Origin: Paenibacillus durus
GTDB lineage: Bacteria > Bacillota > Bacilli > Paenibacillales > Paenibacillaceae
Assembly: GCF_000756615.1 (NCBI RefSeq)
Contig: NZ_CP009288.1
Span: forward strand, 3,162,001-3,226,000
Direction of reading: 5' to 3'
DNA: 64,000 nt
The notes beneath the pieces were generated by a model, which saw only the letters and a list, made by a program, of their open reading frames with translations, was not told the origin of the DNA and did no database searches. The translations under genes were made by a program, and so were the position numbers. Below are positions 8,892-18,979 of this stretch, one piece after another (position 1 is the first letter of the stretch; every line of letters starts with the position of its first letter).

Positions 8892-11800
8892 AGAGACAAC
8901 TATTGAACCGCAAACAAATCCTTGAACAGATTCAAAGCGGTCAATTAAGTCCTGCGGAGGGCTACTCCTTAATCCAATCCTTGCCTCAAGGGAAGGAAAG
9001 CGGGGCTGCCCAGGAAGAATCCGTAAGCCCAAAACCTACAGATATCGCTGTGATCGGCATGTCCGGAAGTTTCCCTGGTGCCAGCGACTTGAACCAGTTC
9101 TGGAATAATCTGACCCACGGCGTGGATTCCGTAACCGGAATTCCGCAGACGCGCTGGCGTTATCAATCCGGCGGCAGCCAGCTCAAAGCTTCAGGTAAGC
9201 CGCTGCAATGTGACCGTGGGGGATTTATTGACGGGATTGATGAATTCGATCCATTGTTCTTCAATATTTCACCCCGCGAAGCCGAGCTGATGGACCCGCA
9301 GCAAAGATTATTTTTGCAGACGGCCTGGCATGCCATTGAAGATGCGGGGTATGCGCCGGAAGACCTCTCGGGGAGCAAGTGCGGTGTATTTGCCGGGGCT
9401 ACCCAAGGGGACTATTATCTGAACATTCTCAGCTCGGACCGCGAGCTTGATTCCCAGGTTCTTACCGGCTATAGCAACTCTATGCTGGCAGCGCGAATTT
9501 CCTATTTTCTAAACTTGAAGGGTCCCAGCATCCCCATCGATACCGCTTGCTCCGCTTCTTTGGTTGCGGTACATCAGGCTTGTCAGAGCATTATTCATGG
9601 GGACTGCGAATGGGCATTGGCGGGTGGAATCTATTTATTATCCACTCCCGAGATGCATGAGATGACCGAAAAGGGAGGCATGCTGTCCCCGGAAGGAAAA
9701 TGCAAAGCCTTTAGTCATGACGCAGACGGGTTTGTCCCCGGAGAAGGCGTAGGCGTTGTCCTGCTCAAACCTTTGGCGGCAGCCATTAAGGACCGTGATT
9801 ATATCTATGGAATCATCAAAGGCTCAGCAGTTAACCAGGATGGAAAAACGAACGGAATTACGGCTCCAAGCGCCGTTTCCCAGCACCGCCTGCAAATGGA
9901 TTGTTATGAGCGCTACGATATTGATCCGGCTTCAATCGGTTATCTTGAAGCTCATGGGACAGGGACGCAGCTAGGTGATCCAATCGAAATATCCGCTTTG
10001 AGCAAGTCGTTCGCTCATTTTACGTCACAGAAGCAGTATTGTGCCATTGGTTCGGTAAAAACGAATATCGGCCATACGTTAACGGCGGCGGGTGCAGCCA
10101 GTTTAATAAAAGTTCTACTGAGCATGAAATATGGCAAGCTCGTTCCATCGCTTCATTATCAGTCTTCCAATGTGCATATCCGGTTCGAGGATACGCCGTT
10201 TTATGTAAATACTGCACTGAAAGAATGGCATCAGGAGCATGGGCAGCCGCGAAGAGCGGCAGTCAGTTCCTACGGTCTTAGCGGAACCAATTGTCATATG
10301 GTTATTGAAGAATTCTTAGACCGGCACAATGCCCCGGATCGGGCTTCCTCTCTGCTATATCTGTTTCCGTTCTCGGCGAAAACCGCTGATGCTCTGGAAG
10401 TGCGGATGAGAGAATTTCACCAATGGCTTCAAAATGGGAAAGCGGCGGATGATGCGATTGCTGATATCAGCTTCACTCTTGCCGCAGGGCGCGGTCATTT
10501 TTCGTTCCGCGCTTTGATCACTGCCGGTAATTTAGATGAGCTGCGGCATACACTGGAGCAGGTGCTTGCCGGAAATAAGCCGGAGAATTATGCGGACAAT
10601 CTTGAAGAGGGCAGCATTTCCCCGGACAATTTTGTACGATTCTATCTTGGCGGCGGCAAACCTGACTTCATAAGCATGTATGAAGGACAAGCGCGGCGAA
10701 GAGTTGCCGGATTACCAGGATATCCCTTTGCTAAAGAGAGCTATTGGATTGCCGGTGAAGAGAACGGACGCCTCTCTCATACAGTTGACAGCCAGGGCAG
10801 CGAGCTTACAGGGGAAGGCATGATTACCGAGTTTTACGGTACAGAACCTGTTCTGAAGGATCATCTGGTGGAAGGTCTGCAAGTGCTGCCCGGCGCAGCC
10901 TACATCGACCTTGCCGTACAATCTGCCGACAGGGCGGGATATACGTCGGTCAGCAGGCTGAGCGGCGTAACCTGGCTTCATCCGTTTAGTGTGGAGCATA
11001 AGCCGGTGAAGCTGGAGCTGGCGTTCACAGGTGAAGCGCTGAGCGATAACGGGCTGAGATGCCAAGCGTTCTCTAACGGCGAGAATGGGCGGGTTATACA
11101 TTTTCAGGCTGACTTATTCACAGGGGAACGTCCCGCTTCGCTTCAAGAAACGAAACCGGCGGCTGTCATAAGGTCTGAGCTGATAAAGACTATGAAGCCG
11201 CTGAATGTGGAGCGTTGTTATGAGAAGCTGCGGTCCAGTGGCATTGAGCACAAGGGCAGCTTCAGAAGCATCCGCGAGCTGTATTCCTCCGGCACAGAAG
11301 CGGTTGCCCGTCTGGAATTACAGGAGGACAGCGAGAACGAGAAAAAGCATACCCGGAGAAATGCGGTGCCGAATGCATATTCTATCCATCCTGCCTTGCT
11401 GGATGGGGCTTTCCAGAGTGCGATTGGAATAGATGGCTTTGCGAATAGCGGCTATATTCCATTTTCAGCAGATGAAATAATCATTTACGGCGTTTTGCCT
11501 GAACGCTGCTATGTCCATGTGCGGTATATAGGAAAAGGAAGCGCCGGTGAAAACCGAATCCAGCGGTTCGACATGGTGATTTTTGATGAGCAGGGTGAAG
11601 TTCTTATACAGGTTAACAATTTGCTGGCGCGTGAGGCAAAGAGGATGGCCAAGTCTTCATCTGATCCGAGCTTGCTGTATTTCCGCGAAGAATGGCAGAT
11701 TGTGCCTGAAGTTGAGGAACGATCCCGGCAACAGTGCTCTCCCGGCAATGTGATTGTGTTCGAGGAGGGCAGGGAATGGTTTGATCACTTGCAGAGTATG

Positions 11801-14800
11801 CTTTCGCTTTCGGAAGCGGATGTCACGGATTCAACGCTTACCTTGGTGAACCCGGCTAATCAATATCATAATGTGCAGGCTGATACATTCGGAATTAACA
11901 CCGGTAATCCGTTGGATTATCACAAGCTGGTAGAAGAATTGAAACATAGCGGGAGGCTGCCTGCGGCTATAGTGTATATCAGCAACCGGGAACAGGCTTC
12001 CTATTCTTCCGTTTCCGGCATGTCCAGTGCGATTAGAAGCAGCTTTCATCCTATGCTGTATTTATGTCAGGCCCTTATGGGTGCAAAGCTGTATCAACCC
12101 ATGACGCTGTATTACATTTATCAATCAGATGATTCTGTGTGCAATCCTCACCAGACGGCGATTACGGGATTTGCCCGTACTTTAACCCTGGAGAATCCGC
12201 AGTTTGAGCTGAAAACGGTTGAGCTTTACAACATGGAAAAGCGGGAGCGGGCCTATGAAGCCGTCTTCAATTTATTGACAGGCGCAAATAGCGCATCTTT
12301 GGGACCAGAGAATGAAATGATTCGCTTGACCGAGGGACGAATGCAGGTAAAGCAGCTTGTAAGATGTGAGCCTGCTGCTGCTCCGGAGAAAGGCTTAACC
12401 CTCAGAACAGATGGCGTTTATCTGATCACAGGCGGTTTAGGCGGAGTTGGAATGATTACGGCGGAGCATCTGGCCCATTTATCTAAGGTGAAGATTGTTC
12501 TGACCGGCCGTACGGAACCCAACCTTCAACAGCAGCAACGTATCGATAAGATGAAGGATAACGGCTCTGAAGTGACGTTTATGCAGGCCGACATCTCGGA
12601 AAGTGAAAGTGTAAATGCTCTGATTCTGGAGTTGAAACAAAGATACGGCCGTATCCATGGTGTTTTTCATAGCGCAGGTGTGCTTAGGGATTCTTTTATT
12701 CTCAGGAAAACCATTCAAGAAGCAGAGAGTGTAATCGCTCCTAAAGCTAATGCTGTTTACTTGCTGGACCAAGCGCTTAAGGATGAACCGCTAGACTTCT
12801 TTGTCCTTTATTCAGCCATAGCTTCCATTGTAGGCAACCCCGGTCAAAGTGATTATGCTTATGCCAACCGCTTCATGGATGACTATGCCCGTTACAGGGA
12901 GTTGTTACGGAAGCGGGACCAGCGCTCGGGAATCACAGTATCCATTAACTGGCCGCTGTGGTCCGATGGAGGAATGACTGTCTCTGAGTATACTGCACTG
13001 AGTCTCCGTAAACGGCTCGGGATGCTGCCCATGTCCACACGTAACGGGCTGCAAGCGTTACACACCTGCCTGACCTTCGGACATCCGGGCGTCATGGTAT
13101 TAGAAGGGAATGAACGGGAAGTGATGAGATCCTTGGGTATCTCTGCAGTTAATGAACCGCATAAATCGGCAGCACCGCTAAGTGGCAATGCCGAAATTGC
13201 CGCCTCGGCGGCGGAGCCTGGTGTGAACCTTCAGGCCGCTGCGGAACAGCTATTGAAAGACGTCTTCGCCAAAGTGATCCAACTGTCCTCGGTCCGCATA
13301 AGTGAGCATGCTCAGTTCGAGCAATACGGCATTGATTCCATTGTGGTGATGAAAATCAATGATGAGCTGGAAACGATATTCGGCAGATTATCCAAAACGT
13401 TGTTATTTGAATACACGACGATTACGGAATTGGCGCAATATTTTGTAAGCAGACATAAGGATGTGCTGAGCACCAAACTTCCAGTTATCGATCGCCAGCC
13501 CAAGCGGGAGGATCAATCATACGCAGCAGAGGTGGAGCAGGTTCAGCCGGTGAATTTGACTTTTGATCACGAATTCGGCAGTCAAGAGAACCGGGTAGAT
13601 GAAGAGAGTCCAGCGAAGCTTGAAGGCTTTGCTGTCATTGGGCTGAGCGGACGCTATCCGCAGGCGGAGAATCTGGAAGAGTACTGGGACAACCTGGTGT
13701 CCGGTAAAGATTGTATTACTGAAATTCCGGCGGAGAGATGGGATATCCACACAGAATCCTTGCGGAATACGGAAAGCTCCGGCAAGCAGATGAGCAAATG
13801 GGGCGGATTTATAGACGGGGTTGATCAATTTGACCCGTTGTTCTTCAATATTTCGCCGAAGGATGCCGTGGGAATGGACCCTCAGGAACGGCTGTTTCTG
13901 GAAACGGCGTGGAATGCTGTTGAAGATGCCGGTTATACCAGACAGCAGCTTGACAGCAAAGAAATAGGTGTGTTCGTAGGAGTTATGTATGGACATTATC
14001 CGTTGATTGGACTAGAGGGACAAGGGCTGGGAAATCCCGCCGTGAATTCATCCTTCGCTTCTATTGCCAATCGGGTGTCTTATTATTTCAACTGGTGCGG
14101 ACCCAGCATGGCGGTGGATACCATGTGTTCATCCTCGCTAACCGCGCTGCATCTGGCGTGTGAAAGCCTGCGCAGGAAGGAAAGCGAGCTGGCGTTGGCC
14201 GGCGGCGTCAATCTGTCTCTGCATCCACTGAAATATCAGGTGCTCGGCGAAGGGCAATTCACTTCCAGCGACGGACGGTGCCGCAGCTTTGGCGAGGGCG
14301 GGGACGGTTATGTCCCGGGCGAAGGCGTGGGCGCTATGCTGCTCAAATCGCTGGAGCAAGCAATTCGGGACGGCGATCACATCTACGGTGTAATCAAATC
14401 AACCGCCATCAATCATGGCGGGCGCACCAACGGCTACACGGTGCCTAACCCGAATGCCCAAGCCAAAGTGATCGCCAGAGCCGTTGCGGAAGCCAAAATC
14501 GAGCCAAGGACGATCAGCTATATTGAGGCTCATGGAACAGGCACTTCTCTTGGAGATCCTATAGAGATCACCGGACTGGCCAAGGCATTTGAACATTACT
14601 CGGAGGATAAGCAGTATTGCCGGATCGGCTCGGTGAAGTCCAATATCGGGCATTTGGAGTCAGCGGCCGGAATTGCCGGGTTAACTAAATTATTACTTCA
14701 GCTCAAACACAAGCAGCTTGTCCCTTCTCTGCATGCGGATAAACTTAATCCTTTTATTGATTTGGAAAGAACTCCATTCTCCGTCCAAAAGAAGCTGGAG

Positions 14801-17800
14801 CACTGGCCTAAAACAGTGATTGAGAACCACGGGAAATGGCAGGAGTATCCACGCCGGGCGGGCTTAAGCGCCTTTGGAGCGGGCGGATCGAACGCGCATG
14901 TTCTTGTGGAAGATTATGAAGGCAGTTATGGAGAAAAGAACGGCGAGATGCTCTTGCCTGATGATGAGCGGAGGTTAATCGTACTTTCAGCTCATAGCAT
15001 GGATAGATTGCAAGCATACGCCTTGAAGCTGGCTGCATTTGTGGAGCGCCGCTTATTGTCCAAGCCATCCCGGCTAAATATAGAGGGCGGGGATTCACTA
15101 AAGCTTGCGCTCTGGAAGTCCATTCAGCAAGGGCTTGCCGAGGTCACCGGGATAAAGGCGGAAGAGATTCACAATGATGATGCCCTGGAATCCTTTTCGC
15201 TTGATCCGGTACAGTGGGATACGGTGGCCGGCCAACTGGGCAGCCGCTGGAAGGTAAGTATCGGACTTGCGGATCTGTTCAATCACAGGAGCGCCGGAGA
15301 TTTGGCAGATCATTTATATTGGAGCAACCTGAACCATCTCCTGCAGTTCAATAGCGATACCCAAGCAGCTGATTACGAAGCGGCTTCTTTGTCGTTGCAG
15401 AATATAAGCTACACTCTGCAAGCCGGGAGAGAGGCTATGGAGTACCGTTTAGCTTTTGCCGTATCCGGTTCCAGCCAATTACAGGAAACCTTGGAGGCGT
15501 TCGGCCAGGGACGCGTTGCCCGGGGGACCCTGTTTACCGGAAGAGTTAAAAAGCATGTGGAGGAGTACGCTCCCCACAAAGTCTATACTCTGGATGAGGT
15601 GGAACAAGCACTGTTAAAACGCGATCTCCTACGGCTGGCTCAATATTGGGTGGAGGGGGTAGAGATCGAGTGGGAGCGATTATATTCATCGGATGCTCCC
15701 AAGCGGGTGTCTTTGCCTACCTATCCTTTTAAACGCAAAAGATATTGGCTTAACACGGCCTCTGACCGCTTAACCAGCAGCACAATCACCAGTAAACCGG
15801 CAGCCACATCATCCGTTAAGGAGCTTTCACACGTTGTTTCGGTTCCTGCCGCATCGGTTGCGGCTGTTTCAGTGCCTGCGGCTTCGGGGGCCTGGGCTCC
15901 ATTGGATTTGGGGGCTTCCGCCGGATATGTCGGAGATGAGGTCAGCCTGGAAATCGTTGAAGGCAGTATTGCACTCGTGACCATGCGGGATAAGGCCAAT
16001 AAGAATATGTTCTCCAGTAATATCATACAGGGGCTGATGGCCAAATTTCATGAAATCAAAGGCAACCCTAACCTCAAGGCAGTTGTTATTACGGGTTACG
16101 ACCATGTATTCTGCATGGGTGGAACGAGGGAGCAATTGCTGGATATTTCAGAGAGAAGAAGCCAGTTTACCGATAATCCGTTTATGTTCCGCGGGCTGCT
16201 GGAAGCTGAAATTCCCGTCATTGCCGCCATGCAGGGACATGCCTCCGGAGGCGGCATGCTGTTCGGTCTATTCGCGGACATCGTCATTATGGCGGAAGAG
16301 AGTATTTATAGCGCGGTGTTCACAAAGTATGGCTTCACGCCGGGTATGGGGGCGACCTTTATTTTGAAGGAAAAGTTCGGACCCAACATCGCCACGGAGT
16401 TGATGTTTACAGCAAGCAGCTATTCAGGAGCGGAGCTGAAGGACAGAGGCGCTTCGGTGCTGTTCAGGAAGCGGGCGGATGTACTGCAAGAAGCGCTGAA
16501 CATCGCCCGCTCATTGGCTGACAAGCCGCTGTTCACATTAAAGGTGCTGAAGAAGGAGCTGTCGGGTGCTATTTTGGAGAAGCTTCCGCAGCATATCCAA
16601 AAGGAAATTGAGATGCACGACCTGACGTTTAACCATCCCGAGGTTGTTCAGCGGATTCAACGTTATCATGTCAGCAGCCAGGATCAGTCTTCGGTACCAA
16701 GCTCAACTGTTCCTGTTGCTAAAATTCATTTGTCTCCTTCAGTTGCAGCTCCGCAGAGCAATCAGCCGGCTATAAGCGAAGCTGTATTTAAGGAGAACGC
16801 GGAGGAAATCATCACCGCGATTGTCAGCCGGATTCTGCATCTTCCTGTCGGAGAATGGAATACCGATTCAACCTTCAAAGAGCTGGGAACGGATTCCATC
16901 AGCGGTATCGAGATCATCCGGGAAGTGAATTCCAGCCTGGGTGTAAATTTTGACGCGGTTGTCTTGTACGACTATCCTACCATCCAGCGGCTGGCGCAGG
17001 CGGTAAGGGACCAAAAAGGCAAGCAGTCTTTTAAGAAGGATTCGCCGGCACCGTCTGCAGAACCGGAACTGCATGTAAAGCTTCCGCAGCAGGGGGAAAG
17101 CATACCTATTACATTATCTAACACGCTGGATACCGTGATGACAGCGGTTAAGAATGTGCTGCACATCACGGATACGGATCAGTTGGAACCCGACTCCACC
17201 TTTAATGAATTAGGCGTGGATTCGATCAGCGGCGTCGAAATCACCAGATTGATCAATGCAAGCCATGGACTGCATGTAGATGCAGTAGCACTGTATGACT
17301 ATCCTACATTGAAGCGTTTGGCAAAGCATGTGCATGATGAAGTCTCACGCAGCCATACCGTTCCATCGGCCTTTGCTCCAATGCCTGTACCTGCACCATC
17401 CGGTTCAGATCCAGCACCATCCGATCCAGTACGGCTTGATCCTGCGCTGACTGAGCCGCCTTTGTCTGCACCTGTACTGACAGGCTCCTATTTGAGAAGC
17501 GGCAACCGCTCGGAAGTAAAGCATGTGCCTCAAGAGGGCAGTCCGAGACAGCTAAAGATCAAGCTGGGTGATATAAATAGGCATCCCAATTCAGAGGGAA
17601 GGCCGGAACGCAGGGAAGAGCAGGCCGCTCCGTCTTCTGAGGAAAGTGAAGGTGAGAGGGGAACCTATACTATAGCGGATAACCGGCAGTCTAGCGATGA
17701 TGTGGCGGTAATCGGCATGGCGGGCCGCTTTCCCGGTGCCGATAATTTAACACAGTTCTGGTCCAACCTGAAGAACGGTGTGGATAGCATTTCTGAGGTT

Positions 17801-18979
17801 CCGCAGGACCGCTGGAATATGGATGATTATTATGATGCGGATGGCAAGGCTCCCGGCAAATCGGTCTGCAAGGTTGGCGGCTTCATCAATGGTGCGGATC
17901 TATTCGATCCGCTGTTCTTCAATATTTCACCCGTTGAGGCCGAGCTTATGGACCCTCAGCAGAGGGTATTTCTGGAGGAATGCTGGAAAGCCCTTGAAGA
18001 TGCCGGTTATTCGGACAGAAGCCTGTCGGACATCAAATGCGGAGTATTCGTAGGAGCAACGCAGGGTGACTATCTGCAGAAGCTCAGTGTTAACGATTAC
18101 GACAAAACCGCAGAGGCATTTACGGGTTCGTCGTCGTCCATTTTAGCCGGCAGAGTATCCTATTTCCTGAATTTGAAGGGCCCAAGCATGGCGATCGAGA
18201 CAGCCTGCTCCTCTTCGCTGGTTGCTGTGCATCAAGCCTGCCAAAGTATTAGAAACGGGGAATGCCAAATGGCGCTGGCCGGCGGAGTCAGACTCATGTT
18301 CACACCGGACCTGATCATTCAGTCCAGTAAAATGGGCATTCTGTCCACTTCCGGACAATGCCGGACCTTCGATAAGAACGCAGACGGGACGCTGATTAGC
18401 GAAGGAGCGGGGGTCATCGTCCTAAAGCCGCTAAAGCAGGCTCTTCTTGACGGGGACCCTGTCTACGGGGTCATTAAAGGCTCGGGCATCAATCAGGATG
18501 GGAAAACTAATGGGATTACCGCGCCAAGCTCGCAGTCACAGACTGAGCTGGAGTGTGACGTTTACAATCGGTATGCCATTAACCCCGAGAATATTGGTTA
18601 TGTGGAAGCTCATGGAACAGCCACCAAGCTGGGAGATCCGATCGAGATCAAGGCTTTGACAGAGGCGTTTGGTTCCTTTACCGCCAAGAAGCAATATTGC
18701 GCCATAGGCTCGGTAAAGTCGAACATCGGCCATACCACGATGGCTGGAGGAATCGCCGGATTAATCAAAGCGCTGCTCTCGCTAAAGCATAAACAGATCC
18801 CGCCTTCCCTTCATTTTGAAGAGGAAAACGAGCATATTCGCTTCCGTGATACTCCTTTTTATGTGAATACACAGCTTACGGACTGGCAGGCCAATCCGGG
18901 TATCCGGCGTATGGCAGCGGTCAGCGCTTTTGGATTTAGTGGAACAAATTGCCACATTGTTCTTGAAGAAGCTCCTTAA
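8888..18979 (+). CDS. PKS-3: KS-DH-KR-ACP-KS-ECH-ACP-ACP-KS trans-AT polyketide synthase
   Basis: 3363 residues. I place the start at ATG 8888 (GGAGG 7 bases upstream, ATGA overlap, protein begins directly with the docking segment); a TTG 69 bases upstream in frame is unlikely. Domains: docking (1-32); KS1 (52-475; Cys221, His356, His396); DH (His659 in an intact HxxxGxxxxP motif, Asp839 in DGAFQ); KR (Tyr1323, but Ala1310 in place of the catalytic Ser); ACP (Ser1484); KS2 (Cys1747 in DTMCSSSL, His1882, His1922) with an ACP-like insert at about 2071-2146; ECH2-type domain (2347-2598); ACPs (Ser2670, Ser2779); a Pro-rich linker; and KS3 (Cys3107, His3242, His3282, with HGTAT in place of HGTGT). 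The protein stops immediately after the KS3 core, and the flanking subdomain for KS3 is on PKS-4. Predicted chemistry is an olefin step, then a second beta-branch. Confidence 0.97.
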   Translation: MKRQLLNRKQILEQIQSGQLSPAEGYSLIQSLPQGKESGAAQEESVSPKPTDIAVIGMSGSFPGASDLNQFWNNLTHGVDSVTGIPQTRWRYQSGGSQLKASGKPLQCDRGGFIDGIDEFDPLFFNISPREAELMDPQQRLFLQTAWHAIEDAGYAPEDLSGSKCGVFAGATQGDYYLNILSSDRELDSQVLTGYSNSMLAARISYFLNLKGPSIPIDTACSASLVAVHQACQSIIHGDCEWALAGGIYLLSTPEMHEMTEKGGMLSPEGKCKAFSHDADGFVPGEGVGVVLLKPLAAAIKDRDYIYGIIKGSAVNQDGKTNGITAPSAVSQHRLQMDCYERYDIDPASIGYLEAHGTGTQLGDPIEISALSKSFAHFTSQKQYCAIGSVKTNIGHTLTAAGAASLIKVLLSMKYGKLVPSLHYQSSNVHIRFEDTPFYVNTALKEWHQEHGQPRRAAVSSYGLSGTNCHMVIEEFLDRHNAPDRASSLLYLFPFSAKTADALEVRMREFHQWLQNGKAADDAIADISFTLAAGRGHFSFRALITAGNLDELRHTLEQVLAGNKPENYADNLEEGSISPDNFVRFYLGGGKPDFISMYEGQARRRVAGLPGYPFAKESYWIAGEENGRLSHTVDSQGSELTGEGMITEFYGTEPVLKDHLVEGLQVLPGAAYIDLAVQSADRAGYTSVSRLSGVTWLHPFSVEHKPVKLELAFTGEALSDNGLRCQAFSNGENGRVIHFQADLFTGERPASLQETKPAAVIRSELIKTMKPLNVERCYEKLRSSGIEHKGSFRSIRELYSSGTEAVARLELQEDSENEKKHTRRNAVPNAYSIHPALLDGAFQSAIGIDGFANSGYIPFSADEIIIYGVLPERCYVHVRYIGKGSAGENRIQRFDMVIFDEQGEVLIQVNNLLAREAKRMAKSSSDPSLLYFREEWQIVPEVEERSRQQCSPGNVIVFEEGREWFDHLQSMLSLSEADVTDSTLTLVNPANQYHNVQADTFGINTGNPLDYHKLVEELKHSGRLPAAIVYISNREQASYSSVSGMSSAIRSSFHPMLYLCQALMGAKLYQPMTLYYIYQSDDSVCNPHQTAITGFARTLTLENPQFELKTVELYNMEKRERAYEAVFNLLTGANSASLGPENEMIRLTEGRMQVKQLVRCEPAAAPEKGLTLRTDGVYLITGGLGGVGMITAEHLAHLSKVKIVLTGRTEPNLQQQQRIDKMKDNGSEVTFMQADISESESVNALILELKQRYGRIHGVFHSAGVLRDSFILRKTIQEAESVIAPKANAVYLLDQALKDEPLDFFVLYSAIASIVGNPGQSDYAYANRFMDDYARYRELLRKRDQRSGITVSINWPLWSDGGMTVSEYTALSLRKRLGMLPMSTRNGLQALHTCLTFGHPGVMVLEGNEREVMRSLGISAVNEPHKSAAPLSGNAEIAASAAEPGVNLQAAAEQLLKDVFAKVIQLSSVRISEHAQFEQYGIDSIVVMKINDELETIFGRLSKTLLFEYTTITELAQYFVSRHKDVLSTKLPVIDRQPKREDQSYAAEVEQVQPVNLTFDHEFGSQENRVDEESPAKLEGFAVIGLSGRYPQAENLEEYWDNLVSGKDCITEIPAERWDIHTESLRNTESSGKQMSKWGGFIDGVDQFDPLFFNISPKDAVGMDPQERLFLETAWNAVEDAGYTRQQLDSKEIGVFVGVMYGHYPLIGLEGQGLGNPAVNSSFASIANRVSYYFNWCGPSMAVDTMCSSSLTALHLACESLRRKESELALAGGVNLSLHPLKYQVLGEGQFTSSDGRCRSFGEGGDGYVPGEGVGAMLLKSLEQAIRDGDHIYGVIKSTAINHGGRTNGYTVPNPNAQAKVIARAVAEAKIEPRTISYIEAHGTGTSLGDPIEITGLAKAFEHYSEDKQYCRIGSVKSNIGHLESAAGIAGLTKLLLQLKHKQLVPSLHADKLNPFIDLERTPFSVQKKLEHWPKTVIENHGKWQEYPRRAGLSAFGAGGSNAHVLVEDYEGSYGEKNGEMLLPDDERRLIVLSAHSMDRLQAYALKLAAFVERRLLSKPSRLNIEGGDSLKLALWKSIQQGLAEVTGIKAEEIHNDDALESFSLDPVQWDTVAGQLGSRWKVSIGLADLFNHRSAGDLADHLYWSNLNHLLQFNSDTQAADYEAASLSLQNISYTLQAGREAMEYRLAFAVSGSSQLQETLEAFGQGRVARGTLFTGRVKKHVEEYAPHKVYTLDEVEQALLKRDLLRLAQYWVEGVEIEWERLYSSDAPKRVSLPTYPFKRKRYWLNTASDRLTSSTITSKPAATSSVKELSHVVSVPAASVAAVSVPAASGAWAPLDLGASAGYVGDEVSLEIVEGSIALVTMRDKANKNMFSSNIIQGLMAKFHEIKGNPNLKAVVITGYDHVFCMGGTREQLLDISERRSQFTDNPFMFRGLLEAEIPVIAAMQGHASGGGMLFGLFADIVIMAEESIYSAVFTKYGFTPGMGATFILKEKFGPNIATELMFTASSYSGAELKDRGASVLFRKRADVLQEALNIARSLADKPLFTLKVLKKELSGAILEKLPQHIQKEIEMHDLTFNHPEVVQRIQRYHVSSQDQSSVPSSTVPVAKIHLSPSVAAPQSNQPAISEAVFKENAEEIITAIVSRILHLPVGEWNTDSTFKELGTDSISGIEIIREVNSSLGVNFDAVVLYDYPTIQRLAQAVRDQKGKQSFKKDSPAPSAEPELHVKLPQQGESIPITLSNTLDTVMTAVKNVLHITDTDQLEPDSTFNELGVDSISGVEITRLINASHGLHVDAVALYDYPTLKRLAKHVHDEVSRSHTVPSAFAPMPVPAPSGSDPAPSDPVRLDPALTEPPLSAPVLTGSYLRSGNRSEVKHVPQEGSPRQLKIKLGDINRHPNSEGRPERREEQAAPSSEESEGERGTYTIADNRQSSDDVAVIGMAGRFPGADNLTQFWSNLKNGVDSISEVPQDRWNMDDYYDADGKAPGKSVCKVGGFINGADLFDPLFFNISPVEAELMDPQQRVFLEECWKALEDAGYSDRSLSDIKCGVFVGATQGDYLQKLSVNDYDKTAEAFTGSSSSILAGRVSYFLNLKGPSMAIETACSSSLVAVHQACQSIRNGECQMALAGGVRLMFTPDLIIQSSKMGILSTSGQCRTFDKNADGTLISEGAGVIVLKPLKQALLDGDPVYGVIKGSGINQDGKTNGITAPSSQSQTELECDVYNRYAINPENIGYVEAHGTATKLGDPIEIKALTEAFGSFTAKKQYCAIGSVKSNIGHTTMAGGIAGLIKALLSLKHKQIPPSLHFEEENEHIRFRDTPFYVNTQLTDWQANPGIRRMAAVSAFGFSGTNCHIVLEEAP
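10790..11640 (+). other. DH domain of PKS-3
   Basis: Hot-dog dehydratase with both catalytic motifs intact: His659 (HLVEGLQVLP) and Asp839 (DGAFQ). The usual YGPxF segment reads HKGSF. With the downstream KR it should give a trans-type double bond if the KR is active. Confidence 0.85.
12413..13090 (+). other. KR domain with catalytic Ser replaced by Ala (PKS-3)
   Basis: The cofactor motif GGLGGVG and the Tyr of SDYAYAN (Tyr1323) are present. The residue 13 before that Tyr, Ser in the other KRs checked (LFSS), is Ala encoded by GCC at 12815-12817 (YSAIAS). A neighbouring Ser precedes it. The domain may be slow or rely on the shifted Ser. Confidence 0.85.
15098..15325 (+). other. ACP-like insert without serine inside KS flanking subdomain (PKS-3, KS2)
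   Basis: About 75 residues between VLSAHSMDRL and ISYTLQAGREAM. ACP-like helices (IQQGLAEVTGI, then SFSLDPVQWDTVAGQL) with the phosphopantetheine position replaced by Pro (SLDP). Same insertion point as in PKS-2, and again in the KS of a beta-branching module. Confidence 0.7.
15928..16680 (+). other. ECH2-type enoyl-CoA hydratase/decarboxylase domain (PKS-3)
   Basis: Second crotonase domain, clearly a paralogue of the one in PKS-2: FCMGG, MQGHASGGG, YGFTPGMGA and His2577 in MHD. Predicted to complete a second beta-branch in cis, with HMG-synthase and ECH1 supplied from outside the window. Confidence 0.88.
16795..17345 (+). other. Tandem ACPs of second beta-branching module (PKS-3)
   Basis: Serines at 16895-16897 (GTDSISG) and 17222-17224 (GVDSISG). 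Both have Ile at the position of the usual beta-branching flag Trp. They are similar to each other and to the pair in PKS-2. Confidence 0.85.
17350..17690 (+). other. Low-complexity Pro-rich linker of PKS-3
   Basis: About 110 residues with repeated Pro, Ala, Ser and Asp, then charged residues, joining the tandem ACPs to KS3. No domain recognised. It contains a QLKIKLGD segment similar to KLKLK-type segments in PKS-2 linkers. Confidence 0.75.
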
